Part shown: positions 8,652 to 16,736 of the stretch, one piece after another
Position numbering within the stretch: position 1 is the first letter of the stretch
How the letters are laid out: each line of letters begins with the position of its first letter
Assembly (NCBI GenBank): GCA_002412775.1
Contig: DHVT01000026.1
Location: 62,001-126,000, forward strand
Reading direction: 5' to 3'
DNA length: 64,000 bases
From: Firmicutes bacterium UBA5201
Lineage (GTDB): Bacteria; Bacillota; Clostridia; Peptostreptococcales; Acidaminobacteraceae
The notes under the pieces: model-generated
Told to the model about the DNA's origin: nothing
The model's database searches: none
The model's input: only the letters and a program-made list of their open reading frames with translations
Program-made: the position numbers and the translations under genes

Positions 8652-9983
8652 TTATGATTTGATTTGCGACATCAGTCGCAAAGTGCCTGTTTGAGTTCCC
8701 AACTGAATTTCCAAATTGTGGATGATTGGAATCACTTCATCCTTGTTCACTTCTTTTACAGTGCCCTCTTTAGTGACGTATCTCCAAACCTGGTCTGAAA
8801 GGTTTCTGATCCCCCAGACGTTCGGATGCTTGGGGTGGATCTCGACTTTTCCGACTTCGGTGTCATAATCCATCACCTTGCTGCCGTCGATTTGATTGGC
8901 ATAAAGTACTGTATCATGATTCAACATGATGACGGAATCTCCAATCTTGAGCCTTGGTGGCAGTACTTTTATTTTGCTTTTGCATGCCGGACAAACTACA
9001 TTTTCAGTAAGGAGAGATTTGTCATAGAAAACTTGTCCACCGCAGTTGTAGCAATAATAAAGTTGCGATTTGAGCGCCGACAAATCCTTGATCCAAATGC
9101 TCTCACGGATTCTGGCATGTGGGTCGTGAAGCCCAAGTGTGAATGCCTCTATGAACCTTTCTTTTATGAACGTCGGATAGTATGGCCAGTAAGCCTCGGC
9201 TATATCCTTTTTCCCCGCAACCGGTCTATTGGTCGCGTCAATCGGGTCATATATGAAAATCGGATTGGTCCCATATAGGGCCAGATCGGATTCATAGTCT
9301 GAAATCAAAACGTCATATTCCCGTTGTCCTTGAAGCGGATGCTGTTTGTGGAGCATTCTGAAAAGCACTACCGAAAGCGAGAACAAATCGGTCTGTGAAC
9401 TCGGAGGCAATTCTCCCCTTACGACTTCGGGAGCCATAAAACCGTTGGTTCCCCAATTGTTTTCTAAAGAAGTCAGATTGTCAAATGTCACATTGTCGTT
9501 GTCGCAGATCAAGACATCTCCGGTTTCAAAATTTACAAACAGATTGCCGAACGATATATCCCTATAGCAAAGACCGTTGATGTGGAGCGCATAAAAGGCG
9601 TGCGCCATTTTTATGCCCGCATCGATGATGGTCTCAAACTTTTTGACTTCGACATCGCCACTGAAGTAATAGGAGAGTTTGGTGAATTTTTTGGTGTTGA
9701 TGAGTGGCATGACGTAGCCGAAATTATCTGTTGAAGCGCCTTCCACAAGTTCTATAGGCCAAATGAATTCCTCACTCGGCGCCCCTTTTTCTATGAGCAT
9801 TTCAATGGATTCATATTGTTCTGGTGTAGACGCGGATTTGTTGTACCATTTGAGGGCATACAAATGCTCCCCTTCTGAGACACAGTACACATTGCCTTGC
9901 CCGCCATCTCCAATTTCCTTAAGCACTCTGTACTTCTTTTCCCCTGATGAGACATGATCACCGGGTTTCAATAGATCAGACAT
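8652..9983 (-). CDS. Ser/Thr protein kinase with C-terminal zinc ribbon and beta module
   Basis: A 443-residue kinase. The glycine loop GDGGQG (25-30), Lys45 in ALKWY, catalytic loop YRDISFGN (140-147) and APE-type motif MAPE are present. HRD is replaced by YRD and the DFG aspartate lies in CDND (Asp161). These changes keep the catalytic Lys, Asp and Asn, so activity is expected. A zinc ribbon follows (Cys311, Cys314, Cys331, Cys334) and then the HPKHP/VWGI module (383-392) homologous to the phosphatase tail. There is no transmembrane segment. It is the second gene of the operon, 13 bp after the membrane protein gene. Confidence 0.88.
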   Translation of the reverse strand: MSDLLKPGDHVSSGEKKYRVLKEIGDGGQGNVYCVSEGEHLYALKWYNKSASTPEQYESIEMLIEKGAPSEEFIWPIELVEGASTDNFGYVMPLINTKKFTKLSYYFSGDVEVKKFETIIDAGIKMAHAFYALHINGLCYRDISFGNLFVNFETGDVLICDNDNVTFDNLTSLENNWGTNGFMAPEVVRGELPPSSQTDLFSLSVVLFRMLHKQHPLQGQREYDVLISDYESDLALYGTNPIFIYDPIDATNRPVAGKKDIAEAYWPYYPTFIKERFIEAFTLGLHDPHARIRESIWIKDLSALKSQLYYCYNCGGQVFYDKSLLTENVVCPACKSKIKVLPPRLKIGDSVIMLNHDTVLYANQIDGSKVMDYDTEVGKVEIHPKHPNVWGIRNLSDQVWRYVTKEGTVKEVNKDEVIPIIHNLEIQLGTQTGTLRLMSQIKS

Positions 9984-9996
9984 GTTACCCTCCTTT

Positions 9997-10989
9997 TTAT
10001 AGCATCAAACGCACAGCATACTGCGTAATGAAGAATGTGATTGCCGACAAATAATATGGTGTTATGGACTTGTATGAGATAAAATCCTTTGCGCCTCTTG
10101 GAAGCCGGACCGAGAAGGCAGTCAATAATACGAACGATCCCAGCATTGTCAGCCACAAGATAACTTGAATTTTTTCATAGAGCAATGGAAGTCCGACAAA
10201 TAGTGAGGAAGCGCCAAACTGGATTAAAAGCACCATCAGTGGATAGAGCGCAACGATATTCTTGTCAAATTTTTTATAAGATACATATGGAACCAACCAA
10301 AGTACGATTGTCGTAATCACAGTACCCACAATCCATGGGTTGGTGTAGATGGGAAGCCCTTCCTCAACAGCCATGAACGAATAACTGAACCAGTCCAGTT
10401 CGAAGGAATAACCGATGTAAAACGCACCTGCGACCATTCCGATGAGGAATATCAATACTTTGATCAAATTCGCCTTGCTTCTGATCAGCTTCTTTTTATA
10501 AGTTGATTTTTGTTCGATCGGCTTTCTGATTTCTTCCTTTGCTCCCGGTTCGTTCTTTGTTCCCGCTTCGTTGAAATGCTTCTTTGAAAAATTGCCCTGC
10601 GCTTTTTGGATGGCTTGACCGATCTCGGGGCTGATGGCAACCTCGCTTTTGTGCTTGATGCCCAGTGCCCTTGAACACAGAGAGAAAGTCCTGAAACTCT
10701 CTTCTGGAACAAATCCATAAGTCCTGGAAAATTCCAATGCAAGCTTCTCGACTTTCGATCCATAATCCGTATCGCGGTTGCTGAGCTTGATGAGCTGCTC
10801 CATATAACCGCCCGTACCCATGATTTCAAGCCTTGTCTTAAGTCCGGTTTCATTCGGTATCGTATCAAACAAAAGTCCCTTGAACTTCTTCGTTTTGTAA
10901 TCATCTATTTCACACTGTGACATGATCCATTTCAATCTTTTGATGCGCTCATCCTCCGTCAATTGCCTCGATTTGAAGCTGAACAACAT
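9997..10989 (-). CDS. Membrane protein, first gene of the kinase/VWA/PP2C operon
   Basis: No characterised family recognised. A soluble N-terminal half (about residues 1-165) precedes roughly five transmembrane segments in the C-terminal half (about 177-330). The linker is charged and low complexity, rich in Lys, Glu and Gln. The ATG at 10989 fits the AGAGG site 5 bp away better than the upstream GTG at 10995. Its position as first gene, 13 bp before the kinase, suggests that it anchors or feeds the signalling module at the membrane; that is inference only. Confidence 0.75.
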   Translation of the reverse strand: MLFSFKSRQLTEDERIKRLKWIMSQCEIDDYKTKKFKGLLFDTIPNETGLKTRLEIMGTGGYMEQLIKLSNRDTDYGSKVEKLALEFSRTYGFVPEESFRTFSLCSRALGIKHKSEVAISPEIGQAIQKAQGNFSKKHFNEAGTKNEPGAKEEIRKPIEQKSTYKKKLIRSKANLIKVLIFLIGMVAGAFYIGYSFELDWFSYSFMAVEEGLPIYTNPWIVGTVITTIVLWLVPYVSYKKFDKNIVALYPLMVLLIQFGASSLFVGLPLLYEKIQVILWLTMLGSFVLLTAFSVRLPRGAKDFISYKSITPYYLSAITFFITQYAVRLML

Positions 10990-11032
10990 AATCACCTCTT
11001 TTCATCACTCTCTTTGAACTCAGTATATAAAA

Positions 11033-11059
11033 AAACTCGGGTGTCATCCACCCGAGTTT
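11033..11059 (-). terminator. Terminator of the double-GNAT gene
   Basis: A perfect 11-bp stem (AAACTCGGGTG / CACCCGAGTTT) with a 5-nt loop, followed on the minus strand by a run of Ts. It lies between the GNAT gene and the membrane-protein/kinase operon. Confidence 0.85.
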
Positions 11060-11117
11060 GTTTAGTATTGATTTAATATTTTCTAATGCCATTCTAACCC
11101 AATTCTTACTTCAGTGT

Positions 11118-12119
11118 TTATAACTTCCCAATCAATCGATCGTCAATATGTCTGATCAATGAGTAAGTGACAGGTTCAAAGTGATTCAGCCAGAATTTCA
11201 AAGCAAGTGGATTCGCACTTTCAAAGTCCACTGATATTTTATCGTATCCGTTCTGCTTAGCCCAGTTGCTGGCAGTATTGTACAATACGCTTCCGGCGCC
11301 TTTGTTGCGATGCTCGCTCAATATGAATGTTCCCGAAATGCCTAGAACCGATTTGTCTCTCACTACATAACTGGCATTGTCAGGATCTGTGATCAGATTT
11401 GCGAAACCTATGATTTCCGGATGGGATCCGGTTTGTGATTCCACCACCCAAACACTGCGTTTATCTTCCATGAACCATCTTTCGAGCATGACGTCAATAT
11501 CCTCAGCTCCGAGATTGTTGAAAATCGGAGGTCCGGACATGTAATCTCTGTACGATAACACGAGAGGTTTGATTGTCTCAATCTCATCCGCTTTTGCAAT
11601 TCTGGCAGAATACTTGTCTGAAAGGTGATCAGCAGTTGTCGCAATCAATTGGTCCACTGTATTCATCGCGTCCATCACCAACAGCCCGTAGCTCGCCATG
11701 AAAAAGTCGGTTTTAAGAGTGTCATCGTCGAGCAACGTTATGCTGTGAACTGCACACTCGATGGATGACAGCATTTTCCAAAGTTCAGTCCTCATCATGT
11801 TGTAGATTCTGACTTTGTCCACTTCAGTACTTGAATGAGCGAACTCAGGCGTATACGCGCCTCTGTTGCTGCTTTTGAACTGATTGAGAATAAGTGCTGA
11901 CATATAGCCTACAACTTTGCCATCCTTTAACGCGACAACACCGTCACAATTGTTGAGCATCCAGGATATGGATGCTTTGATTCCCTCATATGTACCGTAT
12001 TTGATTGGCAATAGCGGATTCTTTTCTCGAGTCACATTATAATTTCCTATAAAGAGCTCAATCAAGTCGTCCAAGTATTTTTTCTCGGTCTGTACAATCT
12101 CATAAGATGTTTTTAACAT
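11118..12119 (-). CDS. Tandem GNAT acetyltransferase
   Basis: About 333 residues, twice a single GNAT domain. The N-terminal half has the beta-strand VVALKDGKVVGYMSALIL. The C-terminal half has FILSEHRNKGAGSVLYN, the acetyl-CoA pyrophosphate loop, followed by SVDFESANPLALKFWLNHF. The C-terminal domain looks catalytic; the N-terminal one lacks a clear R/QxxGxG/A loop and may be degenerate. The start at 12119 is chosen because AAAGGGGTAATGA precedes it; the longer frame to 12188 has no such site. Substrate unknown. It is divergent from the TetR/sugar operon. Confidence 0.8.
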   Translation of the reverse strand: MLKTSYEIVQTEKKYLDDLIELFIGNYNVTREKNPLLPIKYGTYEGIKASISWMLNNCDGVVALKDGKVVGYMSALILNQFKSSNRGAYTPEFAHSSTEVDKVRIYNMMRTELWKMLSSIECAVHSITLLDDDTLKTDFFMASYGLLVMDAMNTVDQLIATTADHLSDKYSARIAKADEIETIKPLVLSYRDYMSGPPIFNNLGAEDIDVMLERWFMEDKRSVWVVESQTGSHPEIIGFANLITDPDNASYVVRDKSVLGISGTFILSEHRNKGAGSVLYNTASNWAKQNGYDKISVDFESANPLALKFWLNHFEPVTYSLIRHIDDRLIGKL

Positions 12120-12196
12120 TTCATTACCCCTTTTTTCAAATAATGTTATAAGTGTACACCTTTTTGAACAAAAATTCCAATTAAACAAATGTTTTA

Positions 12197-12253
12197 TTTA
12201 CACTTTTAGAATATTCTGATATTATGGAAACTGAGAACGAACTTTGAGTTTCC
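12197..12253 (+). promoter_or_regulatory. Promoter and operator-like repeat upstream of the TetR operon
   Basis: TTTACA (12197-12202) and TATTAT (12220-12225) are 17 bp apart. The expected start region is followed by an inverted repeat GGAAACT (12226-12232) / AGTTTCC (12247-12253), just before the GGAGG ribosome binding site. This is a plausible autoregulatory TetR operator; the assignment rests on position and symmetry. Confidence 0.6.
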
Positions 12254-12265
12254 GGAGGCAATCAC

Positions 12266-12829
12266 ATGGATCCAGTAAAAGAAAAAATCAGAAAAAGCGC
12301 ACTGAGCCATTTCAATCAGGATGGCGTCCATTTTCATCTCGACACCATTTCAAAAGAACTGAAAATCAGTAAGAAAACACTCTACAAACACTATGAAAAC
12401 AAAGAAGCTATCCTAAGCGACATCGTAGACGAGCTCTTCAGAGTCATCAAGGCCAAAGAACACGAAATCTACACTGACAAATCACTCACACCACTTGAAA
12501 AATTGATTGAAATCCTTTGTGTCTATCCTGATTATGAGGCAGTGAACTATCATCATATCTTATCCATAAAAGAAACCTATCCTCAGCTCTATCAAAGGGT
12601 TGATCTATACCTTGAGAACAATTGGGATGAGACTTTTGAGCTTTTGAACCTCAACATCGAACTGGGTCTGATCCGCCCCATAGGAAATGAGACCTTTAAA
12701 ATTCTTTTGTTGGGCCTCTACAAACAGCTGCTGTTGACTGAGCATGATACACCACGGATGTTGATGCGCGAATGCATTCATCATATATTTCACGGACTGA
12801 TCAAAAATAATTCGGAGGTTCCATTATGA
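12266..12829 (+). CDS. TetR/AcrR family transcriptional regulator
   Basis: A 187-residue regulator with the N-terminal helix-turn-helix FHLDTISKELKISKKTLYKHYENKEAIL (about residues 22-50 region), followed by an all-helical ligand domain. It is the first gene of an operon with a GPH-type sugar symporter (ATGA overlap) and a family 2 glycoside hydrolase, so it most likely represses these genes in the absence of a sugar or glycoside ligand. A GGAGG site precedes the ATG. The inverted repeat just upstream is a candidate binding site. Confidence 0.88.
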   Translation: MDPVKEKIRKSALSHFNQDGVHFHLDTISKELKISKKTLYKHYENKEAILSDIVDELFRVIKAKEHEIYTDKSLTPLEKLIEILCVYPDYEAVNYHHILSIKETYPQLYQRVDLYLENNWDETFELLNLNIELGLIRPIGNETFKILLLGLYKQLLLTEHDTPRMLMRECIHHIFHGLIKNNSEVPL

Positions 12830-14172
12830 ATCGAAAAGAAAGCTTTAGTTATGGGCTAGGGGCACTTGGAAAGGATTTGGTTTACGGTTTTGTAGCGGGT
12901 TACATACTTTTCTATTTGAATGACATCGTAGGAATAAGCGCACTATTTCTTGGCTCCCTGTTTCTGGTGGCACGTGCGTTTGACGCCATCAACGATCCCA
13001 TCATGGGCATGATCGTGGACAACACCCGTTCGCGTTTCGGAAAGTTCAGGCCTTGGATTCTCATAGGCACCCTGACAAATGCCGTAATACTCGTGGCGTT
13101 GTTCACGGTACCATCACTAAGCGGCAATACACTGCTCATCTATGTCAGCGTTTTATATATCTTATGGGGCATCACTTACACTTTGATGGACATTCCCTAT
13201 TGGTCCTTGATTCCGGCACTTTCCATAGTCCAGAAAGACCGTGAGAACATAGCGGTGGTCGCGAGGGTATTTGCGGCAATCGGTTTCACACTTGTCACTG
13301 TGGGAACCATCCCCTTGGTCAAATGGATCGGCGGGGGCAACGACCGTTTTGGATTTTCAATGATCTCAATCGGAGTCGCTCTGTTATTTGTACTCTTTAT
13401 CTCCATTATGGTCAGCAATGTCAAGGAACACGTCGTTGCACACCAAGATAAGGTCTCCCTTAAAAAAATGTATGAGATCCTTAAAAGCAACGATCAATTG
13501 TTTGTCGTCATGGCAACGGTCATCATGTTCAATATTTCCACATATATCACCACAACGTTAGGCATCTACTTCTTCAAATACGATGTTGGCAACGAAGTGC
13601 TTTACAGCATATTTGCCGGTGTTGCCGGAATCGCTCAAATTTTGGCGATGTTGTCGTTTCCGATGCTCAGTAATCATTTTACACGCAAAAACATATTCGG
13701 TCTTGGTGTCGGAGTATCCATATTCGGCTATTTGGGATTGTTCGGCGCAAGCCAAATCGGAATTTTCTCGCTGCCAATCCTTTTTTTCAGTGGATTCCTT
13801 ATTTTTGCGGGACTTGGCTATATGAACATACTCACCACCGCCATGCTTGCGGACACTGTTGAGTACGGCGAATGGAAACTAGGCATTCGAAGTGAGAGTA
13901 TTGTGTTTTCAATACAGACGTTCATTGTCAAAGTCTCCTCTGCAGTAAGCGCTTTTATTGTGGGCATCGGACTTCAGGTCATCGGCTTCGTTCCTGATGC
14001 CGTCCAATCCACTGCTACTTTGACGGGACTCAGATTGCTCATGTTCATGGTTCCGATCTTCGGACTTGTCGCATCACTCATCATCTACATGAAGCGATAT
14101 AAGATCGATGCCACTTTTTATAACCAAATCGTTTCAGAAATACTTCAATCGAGAGATCTTGAAATCAAATAG
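12826..14172 (+). CDS. Glycoside/pentoside/hexuronide (GPH) family sugar:cation symporter
   Basis: A 448-residue, 12-helix MFS transporter of the MelB/GPH branch. Typical sequences include the N-terminal SYGLGALGKDLVYG, the cytoplasmic loop DAINDPIMGMIVDNTRSRFGKFRPW region, and TVEYGEWKLGIRSE in the C-terminal half. It imports a sugar or glycoside with Na+ or H+. The start overlaps the TetR stop (ATGA) and the gene ends 9 bp before the glycoside hydrolase, so uptake and hydrolysis are coupled in one operon. The exact substrate is unknown. Confidence 0.9.
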   Translation: MNRKESFSYGLGALGKDLVYGFVAGYILFYLNDIVGISALFLGSLFLVARAFDAINDPIMGMIVDNTRSRFGKFRPWILIGTLTNAVILVALFTVPSLSGNTLLIYVSVLYILWGITYTLMDIPYWSLIPALSIVQKDRENIAVVARVFAAIGFTLVTVGTIPLVKWIGGGNDRFGFSMISIGVALLFVLFISIMVSNVKEHVVAHQDKVSLKKMYEILKSNDQLFVVMATVIMFNISTYITTTLGIYFFKYDVGNEVLYSIFAGVAGIAQILAMLSFPMLSNHFTRKNIFGLGVGVSIFGYLGLFGASQIGIFSLPILFFSGFLIFAGLGYMNILTTAMLADTVEYGEWKLGIRSESIVFSIQTFIVKVSSAVSAFIVGIGLQVIGFVPDAVQSTATLTGLRLLMFMVPIFGLVASLIIYMKRYKIDATFYNQIVSEILQSRDLEIK

Positions 14173-14181
14173 GAGGTCACT

Positions 14182-16566
14182 ATGCGCAATAGACAGCCAA
14201 TGAACAACCATTGGCTCTACAAACCCTACTTCACTGAAAAAGATCTGAAATCCAATGAGGGCTTCGAAGTGGTGAGGATCCCACACACCAATATTGAACT
14301 GCCCTACAACGGCTTTGATGAAAAGTCCTATCAGTTTGTGAGTTGCTACAAAAAAACGTTTCACATCCACCAAGATTTAAGCCACAAGAATATAGTCCTT
14401 ATTTTTGAAGGGGTCATGAATCATGCGAAAGTCCTTATCAATGGACACTTTGTCATGGAGCACTTTGGTGGTTACACACCTTTCGAGGTGAATGCAACTC
14501 CATTTATAAATCCGGCTGAAGAAAACACCATCACAGTTGTCGTGGATTCGTCGGAAAGAACTGACACACCACCCTTCGGATTTGTGGTGGATTACCTGAC
14601 TTATGGCGGCATCTACCGGGAAGTCTATTTGGAATACAGATCACCTGTCATCATTGAAAATGTCAAAATTGCCACTCCTGAAGTCTCAACTCAGCATTCC
14701 AAATATGAAATTGATATTTTTACCTCTGCCCCACTGGATCCTTCATATTTGATCAAAGCTGAAATACTTTTGGGAGACGAGCTCGTTTACACTCATACTT
14801 TGCCATGTCATGCAACCACCCATTTCAGCGTAAAGGATGAGTTTCACAACACAAAACTGTGGTCTTTGGATGAACCTGAATTGTATCAATTGAGCGTTCA
14901 GCTGATCCAGAAGGATGAGATCTTGGATGAATTCACCACAAGGTTTGGATTCAGGACAGCAGAGTTTAGAAACGATGGTTTCTACCTCAACGGAGAGCCC
15001 GTGAAGCTCCGAGGTCTCAATCGACATCAAGCCTTTCCCTACGTCGGTTATGCCATGCCAAAAAACGCTCAAATCAAAGATGCTGAAATTTTGAAATACG
15101 AACTGGGTCTTAACTGTGTGCGCTGTTCCCATTACCCACAATCCAAGCATTTTTTGGATCATTGTGATGCCATAGGATTGCTCGTCTTTGAAGAACTTCC
15201 GGGATGGCAACACATTGGTGATGAGGTGTGGCAGGAAAACGCTCTGAAAAGTATAGAAGAAATGATTAGACGTGACTGGAATCATCCGAGCATCATCATA
15301 TGGGGCGTGAGAATCAACGAATCCAAAGACAGTGACGGGTTTTATTCAAAAACCAACGCTCTTGCCCACAGCCTGGATAACACCAGACAAACCGGTGGCG
15401 TCAGGAATTTCGCTGGAAGCAAAACTTTTGAAGATGTCTACACATACAACGACTTTGTCCACCGCGGCAACAACATCGCCCTTGAACCACCTATTAAAAT
15501 TGCCAAACGCAAAATGCCCTATCTCGTCACGGAACACAACGGTCATATGTTCCCTGTCAAAAAATTTGATGTGGAGCAAAGAAGAATCGATCAGGCCATG
15601 CGTCATGCCAAAGTCCTCGACACTATGTATGAGACACCAGAAATCAGTGGTGCCATAGGTTGGTGCATGTTCGATTACAACACCCATAAGGATTTCGGAT
15701 CCGGGGATAAGATTTGTTATCACGGTGTCATGGATATGTTCAGGATTCCTAAATATGCCGCTGCTGTATACGCATCACAATCTGATCTCAATCCGTATAT
15801 GGAAGTGCTCTCCAGTATGCAAATCGGCGATTTTGAAGCTTCTGAGCTGGGGAATGTGATGGTTTTCACCAATGCCGATTTTGTCAAAGTCTACAAAAAC
15901 AACCATCTGCTTGGAACCTTTTTTCCATCGACCGATTTACTGAAGCATCTCCCTCATCCTCCAGTCATAGTCGACGATCTGATCGGTGATTTGCTTGAGC
16001 TGGGTGAAGCATTCTCGCGGGACGATGCAAAAACTGTCAAAAGAATACTGCTCAGTGTCGCCAGCCATGGTCCGAAACTGTCTTTGAAAGATCGACTCTC
16101 CATGGGGAAAATCCTGCTCAAATACAAAATGAGTTTTCAGGATGCGGCTGAGCTTTATACAAGATACATCGGAAATTGGGGACAGGCCTCCACTGAATTC
16201 AAATTTGAAGGGTATAAAAATGGAGAGCACCTGACGACGATCATCAAATCCGCCGACGCCTCTCCGACACTTAAAATAACTCCCGATTCATATCATTTGC
16301 TTGAAGAAGATACCTATGATGTCACTAGAGTCGTGATTTCCATCAATGACCAGTACGGGAACGCTCTTCCGTATCAAATGGCCGCAGTAACTGTTGATTG
16401 CACAGGACCGGTTGAGCTCATCGGACCAAAGACATTTGCCCTGATTGGTGGCTCACGTGCCTTTTGGATCAAATCCAAAGGAGACGCGGGTGACGCTCAA
16501 ATTTCAATTGCTGTTGAAGGCTTTGAAAAAGAGGATATACACTTGAAAATTGAGATAAAAAAATAG
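14182..16566 (+). CDS. Glycoside hydrolase family 2 enzyme
   Basis: A 794-residue cytosolic enzyme (no signal peptide) in GH2 order: N-terminal jelly-roll sugar-binding domain (about 1-170), Ig-like domain (about 170-270), TIM barrel (about 270-570) and C-terminal Ig-like region. The general acid/base is Glu380 in WGVRINES and the nucleophile Glu451 in LVTEHNGHM. Substitution of the usual LSEYG-type motif by VTEHNG suggests a distinct GH2 subgroup, so beta-galactosidase or beta-glucuronidase cannot be asserted. It is the third gene of the TetR/symporter operon; AGGAGGTCACT precedes the ATG. Confidence 0.87.
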   Translation: MRNRQPMNNHWLYKPYFTEKDLKSNEGFEVVRIPHTNIELPYNGFDEKSYQFVSCYKKTFHIHQDLSHKNIVLIFEGVMNHAKVLINGHFVMEHFGGYTPFEVNATPFINPAEENTITVVVDSSERTDTPPFGFVVDYLTYGGIYREVYLEYRSPVIIENVKIATPEVSTQHSKYEIDIFTSAPLDPSYLIKAEILLGDELVYTHTLPCHATTHFSVKDEFHNTKLWSLDEPELYQLSVQLIQKDEILDEFTTRFGFRTAEFRNDGFYLNGEPVKLRGLNRHQAFPYVGYAMPKNAQIKDAEILKYELGLNCVRCSHYPQSKHFLDHCDAIGLLVFEELPGWQHIGDEVWQENALKSIEEMIRRDWNHPSIIIWGVRINESKDSDGFYSKTNALAHSLDNTRQTGGVRNFAGSKTFEDVYTYNDFVHRGNNIALEPPIKIAKRKMPYLVTEHNGHMFPVKKFDVEQRRIDQAMRHAKVLDTMYETPEISGAIGWCMFDYNTHKDFGSGDKICYHGVMDMFRIPKYAAAVYASQSDLNPYMEVLSSMQIGDFEASELGNVMVFTNADFVKVYKNNHLLGTFFPSTDLLKHLPHPPVIVDDLIGDLLELGEAFSRDDAKTVKRILLSVASHGPKLSLKDRLSMGKILLKYKMSFQDAAELYTRYIGNWGQASTEFKFEGYKNGEHLTTIIKSADASPTLKITPDSYHLLEEDTYDVTRVVISINDQYGNALPYQMAAVTVDCTGPVELIGPKTFALIGGSRAFWIKSKGDAGDAQISIAVEGFEKEDIHLKIEIKK

Positions 16567-16573
16567 ACATAAA

Positions 16574-16605
16574 AAATAGAGATCAGCGCGAGCTGATCTC
16601 TATTT
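16574..16605 (+). terminator. Strong terminator of the GH2 operon
   Basis: A perfect 14-bp stem (AAATAGAGATCAGC / GCTGATCTCTATTT) closed by a GCGA tetraloop. It lies 7 bp after the GH2 stop and could act in both directions. Confidence 0.85.
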
Positions 16606-16664
16606 ATGTGTACATGGCAATATATTATCTCAGATGCATCTTGAAATGTCGACTGAGGCGCTAA

Positions 16665-16685
16665 TAAGTTTCCTTCGGAAACTTA
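16665..16685. repeat. Short hairpin between convergent genes
   Basis: TAAGTTTCC and GGAAACTTA form a perfect 9-bp stem around a TTC loop. It is the middle of three hairpins in the 163-bp gap between the GH2 gene and the convergent glycosidase. Function unknown. Confidence 0.6.
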
Positions 16686-16692
16686 CCTACGC

Positions 16693-16736
16693 GAAATAAA
16701 TAAATTGGTTTTCGATGAAAACCATTTATTTATTTC
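16693..16736 (-). terminator. Terminator overlapping the stop of the NAGPA-type glycosidase
   Basis: Long arms beginning GAAATAAATAAAT and ending ATTTATTTATTTC pair with one bulged T around a GAT loop. The stem includes the stop codon region of the minus-strand gene. Confidence 0.65.
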
